NCBI RefSeq assembly: GCF_042429235.1
Contig: NZ_JBHMBA010000007.1
Direction: 5' to 3' (one strand)
Length of the DNA stretch: 64,000 nt
DNA from: Arthrobacter_B citreus
Lineage (GTDB): Bacteria > Actinomycetota > Actinomycetes > Actinomycetales > Micrococcaceae
A model generated the notes under the pieces. It made no database searches. It was not told the origin of the DNA and was given only the letters and a program-made list of their open reading frames with translations. Positions 42,543 to 51,431 of the stretch are shown piece after piece. The stretch's first letter is position 1. Every line of letters begins with the position of its first letter. The translations under genes were made by a program, and so were the position numbers.

Positions 42543-44049
42543 CTCCGGCTCCCACCAGGTCCGTGATGCCCGTTGCATGCTTCATGACGTCCTCCTCCGT
42601 TGCCGAACGTGCGTCCAGTTCCTTCACCACCAGGCCGGCACGCATCACCAGGATCCGGTCGCTGATGCCCAGCGCTTCGGGCAGGTCGGAGGAAATCACC
42701 AGGATGGCGACTCCCTTCTCGGTCAGCTCCTGGATCAGGGCGTAGATCTCGCTTTTTGCGCCAATGTCCACACCGCGCGTGGGTTCATCAAGGACCAGCA
42801 CCGACGGATCCATCAGCAGCCACCGGGCAATGACCAGTTTCTGCTGGTTGCCGCCGGACAGGCTCCGCGCCAGCAGCCGCAGGGCATTGGAGCGGATCCG
42901 CAGCCTTTCCATCTGGCCCCGCACCGCGGCGGTCACGCGCCCGTCCCGGACGATTCCGGCCCACGTGTTCTCCGCCAGGGACGTGATCGCGATGTTGTCC
43001 TTGACGCTCAATTCCAGGAAGAGTGCCTGTTCCTTCCGGCTTTCGGGCACCATTCCCATCCCGGCGCGGATGGCCGCGCGGGGCTGGTTGGGGGGTATGC
43101 GTTTGCCGCGGACCCGGACGGTGCCGCTGCGGGACTTGTCAGCGCCGAAGACCATCCGTGCGGTTTCAGTGCGTCCGGCCCCGATCAGCCCGGAGAGGCA
43201 CACCACCTCACCGGCCCGCACCTCCAGGCTGACCGGCCCTATCCCCTTGCCGTCGCTCAGGTCCTCCACCTGCAGGACGGGCTCAGCGGCGCTGCGGCCT
43301 CCCCGCGTGTACAGATCGTCGACGTCGCGGCCCACCATCATGCGCACCACCTCGGAGGGGCTGATGTTGCCTTTCTCCCGGGTGCCCACCAGTGCGCCGT
43401 CACGGAAAACGGTGACCCGGTCGGCCAGCTGCCAGACCTCCTCCATCCGGTGGCTGATGTAGACCAGGCCCATCCCCTGCGCCTTCATGTCCGCGATCAG
43501 GTCAAAGAGCCGTTTGGACTCAGTGCGGGACAGGGACGCCGTGGGTTCATCCAGGACCAGGATCCTGGCGTCCTCGCTCACGGCGCGGGCTATTTCCACC
43601 ATCTGCTGCATGCCAACGCTCAGCTGTCCCAGTTCCCTGCGCGGGTCCAGGGTGGACCCGATGCGGGCGAGCTTGTCCCGGGCATCGGCGACCATGCGGC
43701 GCCGGTTCAGCGCGCCTAACCGGGTGGGTTCCCTGCCGATGGCCAGGTTTTCCGCAACCGTCATGGCCGGCAGGGTGTTCAGTTCCTGATGGATGATCGC
43801 GATGCCGTGGGCGGCGGCATCACGGGGCGAGGCCATGGTGACGGGCTGCCCCTCCAGCGTGATGGAACCTGAATCCAGCGGATACACCCCGGCGAGGATC
43901 TTCATCAGCGTGGATTTGCCGGCACCGTTCTCTCCCATCAGGGCATGGACCTCACCGGCCATCAGGTCAAAGCTCACGTCATCCAGGGCAAGCGTTGCGC
44001 CGAAGCGTTTGCTGACGTTGCTCAGGCTGAGCAGGGGGGCCTGGCTCAT
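42535..44049 (-). CDS. Sugar ABC importer ATPase (RbsA/XylG-like), second system
   Basis: This 504-residue double ATPase has two nucleotide-binding halves. The first has Walker A GENGAGKST, signature LSVGMQQ and Walker B ILVLDEPTASL. The second has a degenerate Walker A (GLIGAGRTE), signature SLSGGNQQK and VLVLDEPTRGVD, the usual asymmetry of this class. It powers import with the adjacent binding protein (10 bases upstream) and permease (8-base overlap). Substrate is probably the same sugar family handled by the operon. Confidence 0.92.
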   Translation of the reverse strand: MSQAPLLSLSNVSKRFGATLALDDVSFDLMAGEVHALMGENGAGKSTLMKILAGVYPLDSGSITLEGQPVTMASPRDAAAHGIAIIHQELNTLPAMTVAENLAIGREPTRLGALNRRRMVADARDKLARIGSTLDPRRELGQLSVGMQQMVEIARAVSEDARILVLDEPTASLSRTESKRLFDLIADMKAQGMGLVYISHRMEEVWQLADRVTVFRDGALVGTREKGNISPSEVVRMMVGRDVDDLYTRGGRSAAEPVLQVEDLSDGKGIGPVSLEVRAGEVVCLSGLIGAGRTETARMVFGADKSRSGTVRVRGKRIPPNQPRAAIRAGMGMVPESRKEQALFLELSVKDNIAITSLAENTWAGIVRDGRVTAAVRGQMERLRIRSNALRLLARSLSGGNQQKLVIARWLLMDPSVLVLDEPTRGVDIGAKSEIYALIQELTEKGVAILVISSDLPEALGISDRILVMRAGLVVKELDARSATEEDVMKHATGITDLVGAGDE

Positions 44050-44059
44050 GCCGTCCCCC

Positions 44060-45022
44060 CTAGGTCCAGCCCTTGTAGGTGGACAGGTTCTCCCGGGTGA
44101 TGAGTTCGGTGGGCATCAGCACCTCCGTTTCCGCCGGCGTTTCCCCGGACGCGATCTCCTGGGCGATTTCCAGTCCCCGCACGACAATCCCGGCAGGATC
44201 CTGGGCCGGGGTGGCGACGAAAGGCGACTCGGTTTTCTGGAGTTCGGCAACGGCCTCGGGCGAGCCGTCCACGCCGACAATCTGGATGCCGGTGCGTCCG
44301 GACTGCTCTGCGGCCAGTGCGGATCCAAGGGCGGTGGGATCGTTGATGGCAAAGATGCCGTCCACCACGGGGTTGGCCGTGAGCATGTCGGTGGTCAACG
44401 TCAGGGAAGTTGCCCTGTCATTCTTACCCGCCTGTTTTCCCACCACGGTGATCCCCGGATTGTCCGCCAGAACTTCCTCGCAGCCCGCCACCCGGTCCTG
44501 CACCGAGGTGATGGGGGTGCCGTCCACGATGAGGATGTTCCCGGTTCCGCCCAGCGCATCAACCAGGTACTGGCAGGCCTGGCTTCCCGCGGCCACGTTG
44601 TCCGTTGTCACGGTTGCGTCGGCACCTTCGGCTCCGACATCGACGGCGACCACGATGATCCCTGCCGCCTTGGCGCGGGACACCGCTGAGGCGATGCCGT
44701 CGGAATCCACGGCGTTGAGGAGAATCACGTCCACCTGCTGCTGGATAAAGGCATCGATCTGGTCATTCTGCGCGGCCAGGTCCTGGCGGCCGTCCTGAGT
44801 ATTGACGGTGGCCCCGATTTCCTCGGCCTTTGCTTCCAATCCGGTCTGCATGGCGGAAAAGAAGGGGTTGCTCAGGTCCTGCACCATCAGTCCGATGGTC
44901 TCGATTTCGCGCGGCTCTTCGCTCTGTGTGGCGGTTTCGTCCCCCGTGGTGCAGGCCGTCAGCATCAGGGCCGCGGCGCTGGACGCTGCTGCACAGCGGA
45001 TAAGGGTTTTGGTGATGCGCAT
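44060..45022 (-). CDS. Sugar-binding lipoprotein of ABC importer, second system
   Basis: This 320-residue lipoprotein has a signal peptide and lipobox LTAC with the cysteine at residue 24. The mature protein is a type 1 periplasmic-binding fold of the ribose/galactose-like group (IETIGLMVQDLSNPFF start, VDVILLNAVDSDGIASAVS, IVGVDGSPEAV). GGAGA precedes the ATG. It follows the ketose epimerase gene after 18 bases, consistent with a role in the same sugar pathway. Substrate not deducible. Confidence 0.9.
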   Translation of the reverse strand: MRITKTLIRCAAASSAAALMLTACTTGDETATQSEEPREIETIGLMVQDLSNPFFSAMQTGLEAKAEEIGATVNTQDGRQDLAAQNDQIDAFIQQQVDVILLNAVDSDGIASAVSRAKAAGIIVVAVDVGAEGADATVTTDNVAAGSQACQYLVDALGGTGNILIVDGTPITSVQDRVAGCEEVLADNPGITVVGKQAGKNDRATSLTLTTDMLTANPVVDGIFAINDPTALGSALAAEQSGRTGIQIVGVDGSPEAVAELQKTESPFVATPAQDPAGIVVRGLEIAQEIASGETPAETEVLMPTELITRENLSTYKGWT

Positions 45023-45040
45023 GGTGCTCTCCTTTGAGTG

Positions 45041-45895
45041 TCAGGCGATGTTGCTGCGGAGGAACCCGCGGGCCCCGGTTGCGAGTTCGTAGCTGTCTTC
45101 CCACGTGTTGCGCCAGATGGCCAGCGTGGAGGACAGGGTGGGGTGGACCACCTTGGAGGAGAAGGATTCAAACGTGATGACGCCGTCGTACCCCACTTCG
45201 GTGAGGGAGCTGAAGGTCTCGGCCCATGGCACGGACCCGGTTCCCAGCTGGCCCCGGTGGCTCTCCCCCACGTGGAAGTACCCCAGCTTTCCGGCATCGT
45301 GGGCGGCATGGATGGCGTCGCGGAAGCTGCGCTCCTCAATGTTCATGTGGTAGGTGTCCAGATGGAGGGTGACGTTGTCCCGGCCCACGTCCTTGATGAA
45401 CGCCAGCCCTTCCTGAACCGTGTTCATGACGTTGGTTTCATACCGGTTCACCACTTCCAGGCCAATGGTGACGCCGGATTTCGCCGCCTCATCCGCCAGC
45501 ATGGTGATGGCTTCCACCGAGTTGGCGCGGCCGGCGTCGCTGACGGGTTCCGTATAGCGGCCCAGCTTGGAGTAGATGACTCCGCCCAGGAAGCTGCCGC
45601 CCAGCTCGGAGACCATGTTCAGGGCACCCAGCAGCCGTTCGCGGCCCGCCTGCACGATGGCCGGGTCGGTGCTGGAGACGTCGGTGGCTTCGTCCAGCCC
45701 CAGGGTGGCTGAAACCGCCAGCCCGTTGTCCGCAAGCAGCCCGCGGATGTGGTCGACGTCGATGGTGCGCGGATCGACCGGTGGAAGTTCGATCAGGGAA
45801 TAGCCCGTTGCCGCGGAGTTGGTGATGGCCAGTTCCGCCTCCGGTTTGCTGAAGCCTCCCACCCAGACCATGCCGTGGATACCGATCGTGTTCAT
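45041..45895 (-). CDS. Ketose 3-epimerase (D-tagatose/D-allulose 3-epimerase family)
   Basis: This 284-residue TIM-barrel enzyme epimerises free ketoses at C3. The four metal ligands of the family line up: E147 (LEVVNRYETN), D180 (LDTYHMNIEE), H208 (FHVGESHRG) and E243 (ITFESF). From memory it closely resembles the Arthrobacter D-allulose 3-epimerase, including YETN and SHRGQLGTGSV. The ATG overlaps the aldolase stop (ATGA). It sits between an aldolase and a binding protein in the operon, so it probably turns an imported ketose into the form used by the kinase and aldolase. Which ketose is not visible. Confidence 0.87.
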   Translation of the reverse strand: MNTIGIHGMVWVGGFSKPEAELAITNSAATGYSLIELPPVDPRTIDVDHIRGLLADNGLAVSATLGLDEATDVSSTDPAIVQAGRERLLGALNMVSELGGSFLGGVIYSKLGRYTEPVSDAGRANSVEAITMLADEAAKSGVTIGLEVVNRYETNVMNTVQEGLAFIKDVGRDNVTLHLDTYHMNIEERSFRDAIHAAHDAGKLGYFHVGESHRGQLGTGSVPWAETFSSLTEVGYDGVITFESFSSKVVHPTLSSTLAIWRNTWEDSYELATGARGFLRSNIA

Positions 45896-46695
45896 GTTTT
45901 CTCCTTTGTTCGCTCTCCCGTTCCTTGAGTGCCCGCCAGCAGGCGCCGGCGTTCAAGGATGTCGCTGCGGTCAAAAAAAGCGGTGAGGGACTCCTCCGGC
46001 ACCGGGACCACCCCGCCCATGGCCAGGGCGCCGGCCCGTATCCGGGCACCTTTCACGGCCATGGCCGTTATTCCGTCCACCGCCTGCGGGGTGGCGCCGA
46101 TGGCGACCATCCCGTGGTTTCCCAGCAGCACCAGTGCGGGAAGTTCCCCGTGCGAGTCCAGGTACCCGCGCAGCCGGTGGTGGAAGAGCCGGCCGAGGTC
46201 GATTCCCGGCTGCGCGTAGGGAACGTACAGCGGGCGGCCCAGGACCACGGCTTCGTCGGAATAGACCGAGTATTCATACGCCTGCGGGCCGTGGACGCTG
46301 GCCAGGACGGACACGACGTCGGTGGGATGGGTGTGTGCGATGAAGGCCGCTTCCCCGAGCACCTGGACCACGGCGTGCAGCGGCGCTTCAATGGAGGCCC
46401 GGCGGCGGATTCCGCCGTGGATTCCGGCGTCCAGCTCAGTGCTGAGGCGTGCCTGGGTGGCCTCAGGGTCGGTCAGGATCCGGACCAGTTCCCGGGGGTC
46501 GGCCAGCACAAAATCCCCGGCTCCCGCAGACGCCATGGATGTTCCCGAGGCTTTGACGGCGATGCTCCCGTCCGGCAGGCGCTGTGAGGTGTTGCCCTCC
46601 GCCAGGATCACCAGGTCGCGCTGCGGAGCACCGAGCGCATTGGTCAGTTCCACCAGTTCGCCGCTGACACGGGACGGGTCCCACTGCGTGCTCAT
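45892..46695 (-). CDS. Class II aldolase (rhamnulose/fuculose-phosphate aldolase type)
   Basis: This 267-residue zinc aldolase of the RhaD/FucA/AraD superfamily cleaves a ketose-1-phosphate to dihydroxyacetone phosphate and an aldehyde. Motifs in order: GNTS at 34-37, SGTS at 50-53, EAPLHA with E103, zinc histidines H121 and H123 (HTHP), and H194 (GNHGMV). It overlaps the preceding permease stop and the following epimerase start by ATGA. Position beside a rhamnulokinase makes a 1-phosphate aldolase likely. It could equally be a ribulose-phosphate epimerase of the AraD type. Confidence 0.88.
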   Translation of the reverse strand: MSTQWDPSRVSGELVELTNALGAPQRDLVILAEGNTSQRLPDGSIAVKASGTSMASAGAGDFVLADPRELVRILTDPEATQARLSTELDAGIHGGIRRRASIEAPLHAVVQVLGEAAFIAHTHPTDVVSVLASVHGPQAYEYSVYSDEAVVLGRPLYVPYAQPGIDLGRLFHHRLRGYLDSHGELPALVLLGNHGMVAIGATPQAVDGITAMAVKGARIRAGALAMGGVVPVPEESLTAFFDRSDILERRRLLAGTQGTGERTKEKT

Positions 46696-47780
46696 GAGGT
46701 GCCTCCGTACCGCCGGGTGGCGATGCCGTTGAGCAGGGCGGCCAGGATGAGCACGGTGCCCAGCGCGAAGAGCTGGACCTGCGCACCCACGTTGCCGGCA
46801 AAAAGGAGCAGCAGTCCGGCGTTGAGCCACACCACCAGCAGGGCGGCCAGCACGACGCCGGACACCCGTCCGATGCCACCGGTGATGGCCACCCCGCCCA
46901 GGACGGCGATGGTGATGGCCGGCAGCGCCATCCCGTTGCCGGATACCCCGGCGTCCGGACGGGCCGAGGCGAACTGCGCCACGGTGACCACGGCAACCAG
47001 GCCGGAGATGAGCCCGGAGATCAGGTAGGCGGTGAAACGGGTGCGCCGGGTATCGATTCCGGCCCACTGCGCCGCCGTGTTGTTGGTGCCAATGGCGAAG
47101 ATCCGCCGGCCAAACGGAGTCCGGGCCAGCAGGAACCAGACCGCCACCACCGTGGGAATCAGGAACGTGAACAGCCCCAGGGGAATGTTGGGGATATTGT
47201 GGCCGATCACCGGCAGCTCCACGGCCTTGGCCGTGGAGTAGAACTCCTGGATGGGCGGCGTGCTGATGGGACGCTGGTCATTGACGACGATGGCGATGGA
47301 CTTGTACGCGTAGAACGTGGCCAGCGTGGCGATCAGCGGCGGGAAGCCAAGATATGCGACCAGGGCGCCGTTCACCGCCCCGCACAGCGCCCCAAAGAGC
47401 ACCGCGGCGAGCATGCTCGCAGGCAGCGGCCAGCCCCACAGTCCGTAGGTGAAACCGAAGATCATGCCGGTCAGGGACACAATGGCACCCACCGAAAGGT
47501 CAATGCCGCCGCGGCCGGAGAGGATCACCACCAACTCGGCCAATGCCAGCATGGCCAGCGGAACCGCATTGATCAGGGCGGCGGACATGTAGTCCGGGTT
47601 GTATTCCCCGGACATGTATCCGGCCGCGCTGAGGATGCTCATGACCGCCACCACGAGCACGAGCAGCACCGCCAGCAGCACCGTGCGCTGGGTGGCCAGG
47701 GCCTTCAGCAGCCGGGAGCCGGGGCCCGCGGGCCGGCCCGGGGCAACCGGGCCGGCTGGATCAGCAGCTATGGTGCTCAT
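46692..47780 (-). CDS. Sugar ABC importer permease (RhaQ-like), first system
   Basis: This 362-residue permease of the ribose-type importer has an N-terminal Pro/Gly-rich lead and eight to ten membrane segments. The family signature GRGGIDLSVGAIVSLTG and the coupling region ITIAVLGGVAITGGIGRVSGVV are present. It overlaps both neighbours by ATGA (47780-47777 and 46695-46692). Two non-identical permeases in this system match the RhaP/RhaQ arrangement of rhamnose importers. Confidence 0.88.
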   Translation of the reverse strand: MSTIAADPAGPVAPGRPAGPGSRLLKALATQRTVLLAVLLVLVVAVMSILSAAGYMSGEYNPDYMSAALINAVPLAMLALAELVVILSGRGGIDLSVGAIVSLTGMIFGFTYGLWGWPLPASMLAAVLFGALCGAVNGALVAYLGFPPLIATLATFYAYKSIAIVVNDQRPISTPPIQEFYSTAKAVELPVIGHNIPNIPLGLFTFLIPTVVAVWFLLARTPFGRRIFAIGTNNTAAQWAGIDTRRTRFTAYLISGLISGLVAVVTVAQFASARPDAGVSGNGMALPAITIAVLGGVAITGGIGRVSGVVLAALLVVWLNAGLLLLFAGNVGAQVQLFALGTVLILAALLNGIATRRYGGTS

Positions 47781-48811
47781 AATTTCCTCCTGGCGCGCTC
47801 GCGGAGAATGTCCGCCCCCACGGCGATCACAATGAACAGGCCCACGAACAGGTCACCCAGCTGGGACGGCCACCCCAGCTGCGTGACCCCGGAGGCCACG
47901 GTCTGCACCAGCAGCGCGCCGAGCACGGTGCCCAGCACCGACCCGCGGCCGCCCATGATGGATGTTCCGCCAATCACGACGGCGGCGATCACCGCCAGCT
48001 CCCGGCCCGTGCCCACGCTCTGGTCCAGGGTGGACGTGCCCAGGGCGATGGTGAAGCATGCCGCCAGTCCCACCAGCAGGCCGGTGAGTGAATAGGCGAT
48101 CATCAGCCGCCGTTTCACCCGGATGCCGGCCAGCCTGGCCGCTTCCATGTCTCCGCCGATGGCGTAGAAGTGCCGGCCGCCGGGGGTGTGCCGCAGATAC
48201 CACCAGGCGCCGCCGGCCACCAGCAGGGTAATGAGGAAGCTGTGCGGAACCCCGGCGGTGCGCCCGGCTTCGCCCCGGCCAAAGAAAGCAAAGGTGTCGG
48301 GAATCCCGTTGACCGTCGCCGAGCCGAAGATGCGCAGGCCCAGGAAGAGGAAAAGGTTTGCGGTGCCGAAGGTGATGATGATGGCGTGCACCCGGCCAAA
48401 GGCAATGAGCAGTCCGTTCAGGGAGCCAAGGGCGGCGCCCAGCGCCATCGACACGAGCATGGCCGGCAGCAGCGGGAAACCGCCGTCGACCAGCAGCTTT
48501 GCCGTGACCACTGAAGTGACCATGAGGGCTGCGGCCACCGAGATGTCGATGCCTCCGGTGATGATCACCACCGTCATGCCGACGCCGATGAGGGCAATGG
48601 GCGCAACCGAGGTGAGCAGCGGCTGGATGGATCCGGGGGTGAGGAAGGAAGAGGTCATGAAGCCGAGCGTCACCCACAGTGCGGCGGTGACCCCGATCAG
48701 GACCAGTTCCTGGCTGGTGATGGGAAAGGGCAGGATCCGGCTGCGGGTCCGGGGGGCCGCAGCGCCGGCGACTGCTCCCACACGGGCCGGACGCGGCGTG
48801 CTGGTGGTCAT
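47777..48811 (-). CDS. Sugar ABC importer permease (RhaP-like), first system
   Basis: This 344-residue membrane permease begins MTTSTPRPARV at the ATG that overlaps the ATPase stop (ATGA). A longer frame upstream lies inside the ATPase gene and is rejected. The family motif TGGIDISVAAALMV and the coupling-loop region AVVIGGTSIMGGRGSVLGTVLGALLV are clear. With the next gene it probably forms a heterodimeric channel. Confidence 0.88.
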   Translation of the reverse strand: MTTSTPRPARVGAVAGAAAPRTRSRILPFPITSQELVLIGVTAALWVTLGFMTSSFLTPGSIQPLLTSVAPIALIGVGMTVVIITGGIDISVAAALMVTSVVTAKLLVDGGFPLLPAMLVSMALGAALGSLNGLLIAFGRVHAIIITFGTANLFLFLGLRIFGSATVNGIPDTFAFFGRGEAGRTAGVPHSFLITLLVAGGAWWYLRHTPGGRHFYAIGGDMEAARLAGIRVKRRLMIAYSLTGLLVGLAACFTIALGTSTLDQSVGTGRELAVIAAVVIGGTSIMGGRGSVLGTVLGALLVQTVASGVTQLGWPSQLGDLFVGLFIVIAVGADILRERARRKL

Positions 48812-50346
48812 GGATATGCTCCTTCCGGGGGTGGCTGGGAGGTGTCTCCGGCGGCTGCGGCCAAGACGTTCACCTGGCTGGCGTCCGGGCCGAATTCGGC
48901 GGTGACCGTTCCGGCCCGGACCACCAGGATCCGGTCGCACAGGCCCAGGACCTCGGTCAGGTCCGAAGTGACAATCAGGACCGCGCTTTTGGCATCGGCA
49001 AGTTCGGCAACAATCCGGTGGATTTCCTCTTTGGCCCCCACATCCACACCCTGCGTGGGTTCCACCAGGACCAGCACCGGCGGGCGGCCGACAAGCTGCC
49101 GGGCCAGCACCACCTTCTGGGCGTTGCCGCCGGACATGGCACTGATGGGGGTCTTCTCATCCGGCGTCCGGATGGACAGCCGGCGGATCAGGTCCCTCGC
49201 GGTGCCGGCCTCGCGGCGGCGGTTCATCACCAGGTGCCCGCGGCTGAACGACCGCAGATGGCCCACTGAGATGTTGAAGGCGATGGACTGGAAGGAGAAC
49301 ATCCCCTGCGCCTTCCGGTTGGCCGGCAGCAGGCCAACTCCCAGGCGCTGGGCATGGCCCGGAGAGTGCGGGTTCACCCGGCGGCCGCCAAGGAAAATAC
49401 TGCCGCCGGACGTGTCCAGAACCCCGTAGAGCGCCGAGGCAATGTCTCCGGCTCCCGAGCCGACCAGCCCGTAGAGCCCCACGATCTCACCGGGCCGTAC
49501 GTCGAAGCTGATGTCCTCGAACCTTCCGGCCGCGGACAGCCCCTCGAGCCGCAGGAAGGGCTCCGGATCCGGCGGCGTGCGCTGGCTCCGGTCCTGGTTC
49601 AGCGCTCCGCCCACCATCAGTTCCGCCATCTCACGGACCGTGAGGTCGGCCGCGGGACGGGTGGTAATGGTTTGGCCGTCCCGCATCACCGTTATTTCAT
49701 CGGCAATGCGGGCCAGCTCATCCAGCCGGTGGGAAATGTAGATGACGCTGACTCCCTGGCGCACCAGGTTGCGGATGACCCCGAACAACCGGTCGATTTC
49801 GGTATCGGTCAGGATGGCCGACGGCTCGTCGAGGATCAGCACGCTGGCGTCGCGGGCCAGGGCCTTGGCGATCGAGACCTGCTGCTTCTCGGCGATGGAC
49901 AGCTCCCCCACCGGCACCCGGATGTATTTCTGCGGAAGCCCAATGAGCTCCAGGAGTTCGGCAACCTCAGCGGTGGCCCTGCGCCAGTCGATGCGGATGC
50001 CCGTGGTGACCTCACGGCCGATGTAGACGTTTTCCACCACCGTCAGTTCATCGAAGAGCTGGGGCTCCTGGTAAACGGTTTCGATCCCGAGGTCCATCGC
50101 GCCCACCGTTGATCCCGCGGCCACGGGTTCTCCGTTGAACAAAATGGTGCCGGTGTCGGGGACCTCGGCTCCGGAGATGATCCGGATCAGGGTGGATTTG
50201 CCGGCGCCGTTTTCCCCGATCAGCGCGTGCACGCTGCCCGGCCGCACTGAGAGGTCGGCGCGGGTGATGGCGTGCACGCCGCCAAACCGCTTGGAAATTC
50301 CCTGCAGTTCCAGGCGCGGCGCCGCGGTGGTGGGTGGATCAGCCAC
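48808..50346 (-). CDS. Sugar ABC importer ATPase (RhaT-like double ATPase), first system
   Basis: This 512-residue tandem ATPase has Walker A GENGAGKST, a degenerate signature (LSIAEKQ) and VLILDEPSAIL in the first half, and GLVGSGAGD, AMSGGNAQK and VLVLVEPTQGVD in the second half. The EPTQGVD reads E in place of the usual D before EP, so the second Walker B lacks the normal aspartate. That may mean ATP is hydrolysed mainly at one site. It follows the binding-protein gene by 42 bases and overlaps the first permease (ATGA). Confidence 0.9.
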   Translation of the reverse strand: MADPPTTAAPRLELQGISKRFGGVHAITRADLSVRPGSVHALIGENGAGKSTLIRIISGAEVPDTGTILFNGEPVAAGSTVGAMDLGIETVYQEPQLFDELTVVENVYIGREVTTGIRIDWRRATAEVAELLELIGLPQKYIRVPVGELSIAEKQQVSIAKALARDASVLILDEPSAILTDTEIDRLFGVIRNLVRQGVSVIYISHRLDELARIADEITVMRDGQTITTRPAADLTVREMAELMVGGALNQDRSQRTPPDPEPFLRLEGLSAAGRFEDISFDVRPGEIVGLYGLVGSGAGDIASALYGVLDTSGGSIFLGGRRVNPHSPGHAQRLGVGLLPANRKAQGMFSFQSIAFNISVGHLRSFSRGHLVMNRRREAGTARDLIRRLSIRTPDEKTPISAMSGGNAQKVVLARQLVGRPPVLVLVEPTQGVDVGAKEEIHRIVAELADAKSAVLIVTSDLTEVLGLCDRILVVRAGTVTAEFGPDASQVNVLAAAAGDTSQPPPEGAYP

Positions 50347-50388
50347 GTTTTGCTCCTGACCTTTTGCCGGACGACGGACGACGGCGGT

Positions 50389-51423
50389 TTAGTAGTCGAA
50401 TTCCCCAACGTTCTCGGAGGTGATGATCAGGGGATCGCCCAGCAGCAGCACTTTGGAACCGTTGTCGAAGGTCACCGCGTCCATGCCTTCGCCCACGTTG
50501 TTCTCGGCCTGCAGCTCGTTTCCTTCAACCAGCTGCTGGCCGGTCCAGGCCGTCAGGTAACCCAGGTTCTCCACGTTCCAGAGGACCGACGCCGAGGAGG
50601 ATCCGTCCTCCAGGTACGGGGCCATCGACTGCGGAGTGCCCAGCCCGGTGGTGAACACTTCGCCGATCCGGCCGGCGTCGCGGACCGCCTGCGCCACTCC
50701 GGGGGCCGAGGAGGTGCATTCGCCCACCAGCCCGGTGAGGTCGGGGTGGGCGTTCATCAGGTCCGTGGCCATTGCGGTGGCCTTGGCCTGGTCCTCACCG
50801 GCGTAGACAACGTCGACGATCTCGGCATCCGGGTATTCCTGGGCGGTGTACTCCCGCTGGACTTCGATCCAGGAGTTCAAGTTTTCCGCTGTCTCGCCGC
50901 AGGAGACAATGGCGTACTTTCCGGATCCGCCCATCGCCTCCATCATCTGGTCCGTGAGAGCCTGGCCGATACCCTCGGTGCTGGCCTGGTTCACGAAGAC
51001 CTCGCGGACCGAACCGGGAGCGTCGGTGTCCGATGTCGCCACCTTGATGCCCGCGGCCTGCGCTTCCTGAAGCAGCGGTCCCATGGAGTCCGGATCGTTG
51101 GGCGCCACGATGAGGGCGTCAACGCCCTGCTGGATGAAGGACCGGACAATGTCAGCCTGCGCGGCCGCATCCGCCGTCGTCGGGCCCTGGTACAGCCATT
51201 CAACATTGCCCAGTTCTTCAGCGGCCTTTTGTCCGCCGGTGTTCATGGCCTCGAAGTAGGGGATGCCGGACAGCTTGGGAACGAAGGCGACGGTAATGGT
51301 TTCATCGCTTCCGCTCTCTCCCCCGGTGGCGCCGGTATCGTTCTTGTTGGTGCAGCCGGTGGCGGCCAGCAGCAGTGCGGCAGCCGCCGCCGAGAAGACT
51401 CCGGTTCTGGATAAACGTCGCAT
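50389..51423 (-). CDS. Sugar-binding lipoprotein of ABC importer (RhaS/LsrB-like), first system
   Basis: This 344-residue protein has a signal peptide, lipobox ATGC with the cysteine at 24, and an external type 1 binding fold. FVPKLSGIPYFEAMNTGGQKAAEEL at the start of the fold and the YQGPTTADAAAQ segment match the rhamnose (RhaS) and AI-2 (LsrB) binding proteins. AAGGAG stands 5 bases before the ATG at 51423, which settles the start. It follows the rhamnulokinase gene by 8 bases, like the order of rhizobial rhamnose loci. Confidence 0.9.
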   Translation of the reverse strand: MRRLSRTGVFSAAAAALLLAATGCTNKNDTGATGGESGSDETITVAFVPKLSGIPYFEAMNTGGQKAAEELGNVEWLYQGPTTADAAAQADIVRSFIQQGVDALIVAPNDPDSMGPLLQEAQAAGIKVATSDTDAPGSVREVFVNQASTEGIGQALTDQMMEAMGGSGKYAIVSCGETAENLNSWIEVQREYTAQEYPDAEIVDVVYAGEDQAKATAMATDLMNAHPDLTGLVGECTSSAPGVAQAVRDAGRIGEVFTTGLGTPQSMAPYLEDGSSSASVLWNVENLGYLTAWTGQQLVEGNELQAENNVGEGMDAVTFDNGSKVLLLGDPLIITSENVGEFDY

Positions 51424-51431
51424 TTTTCTCC

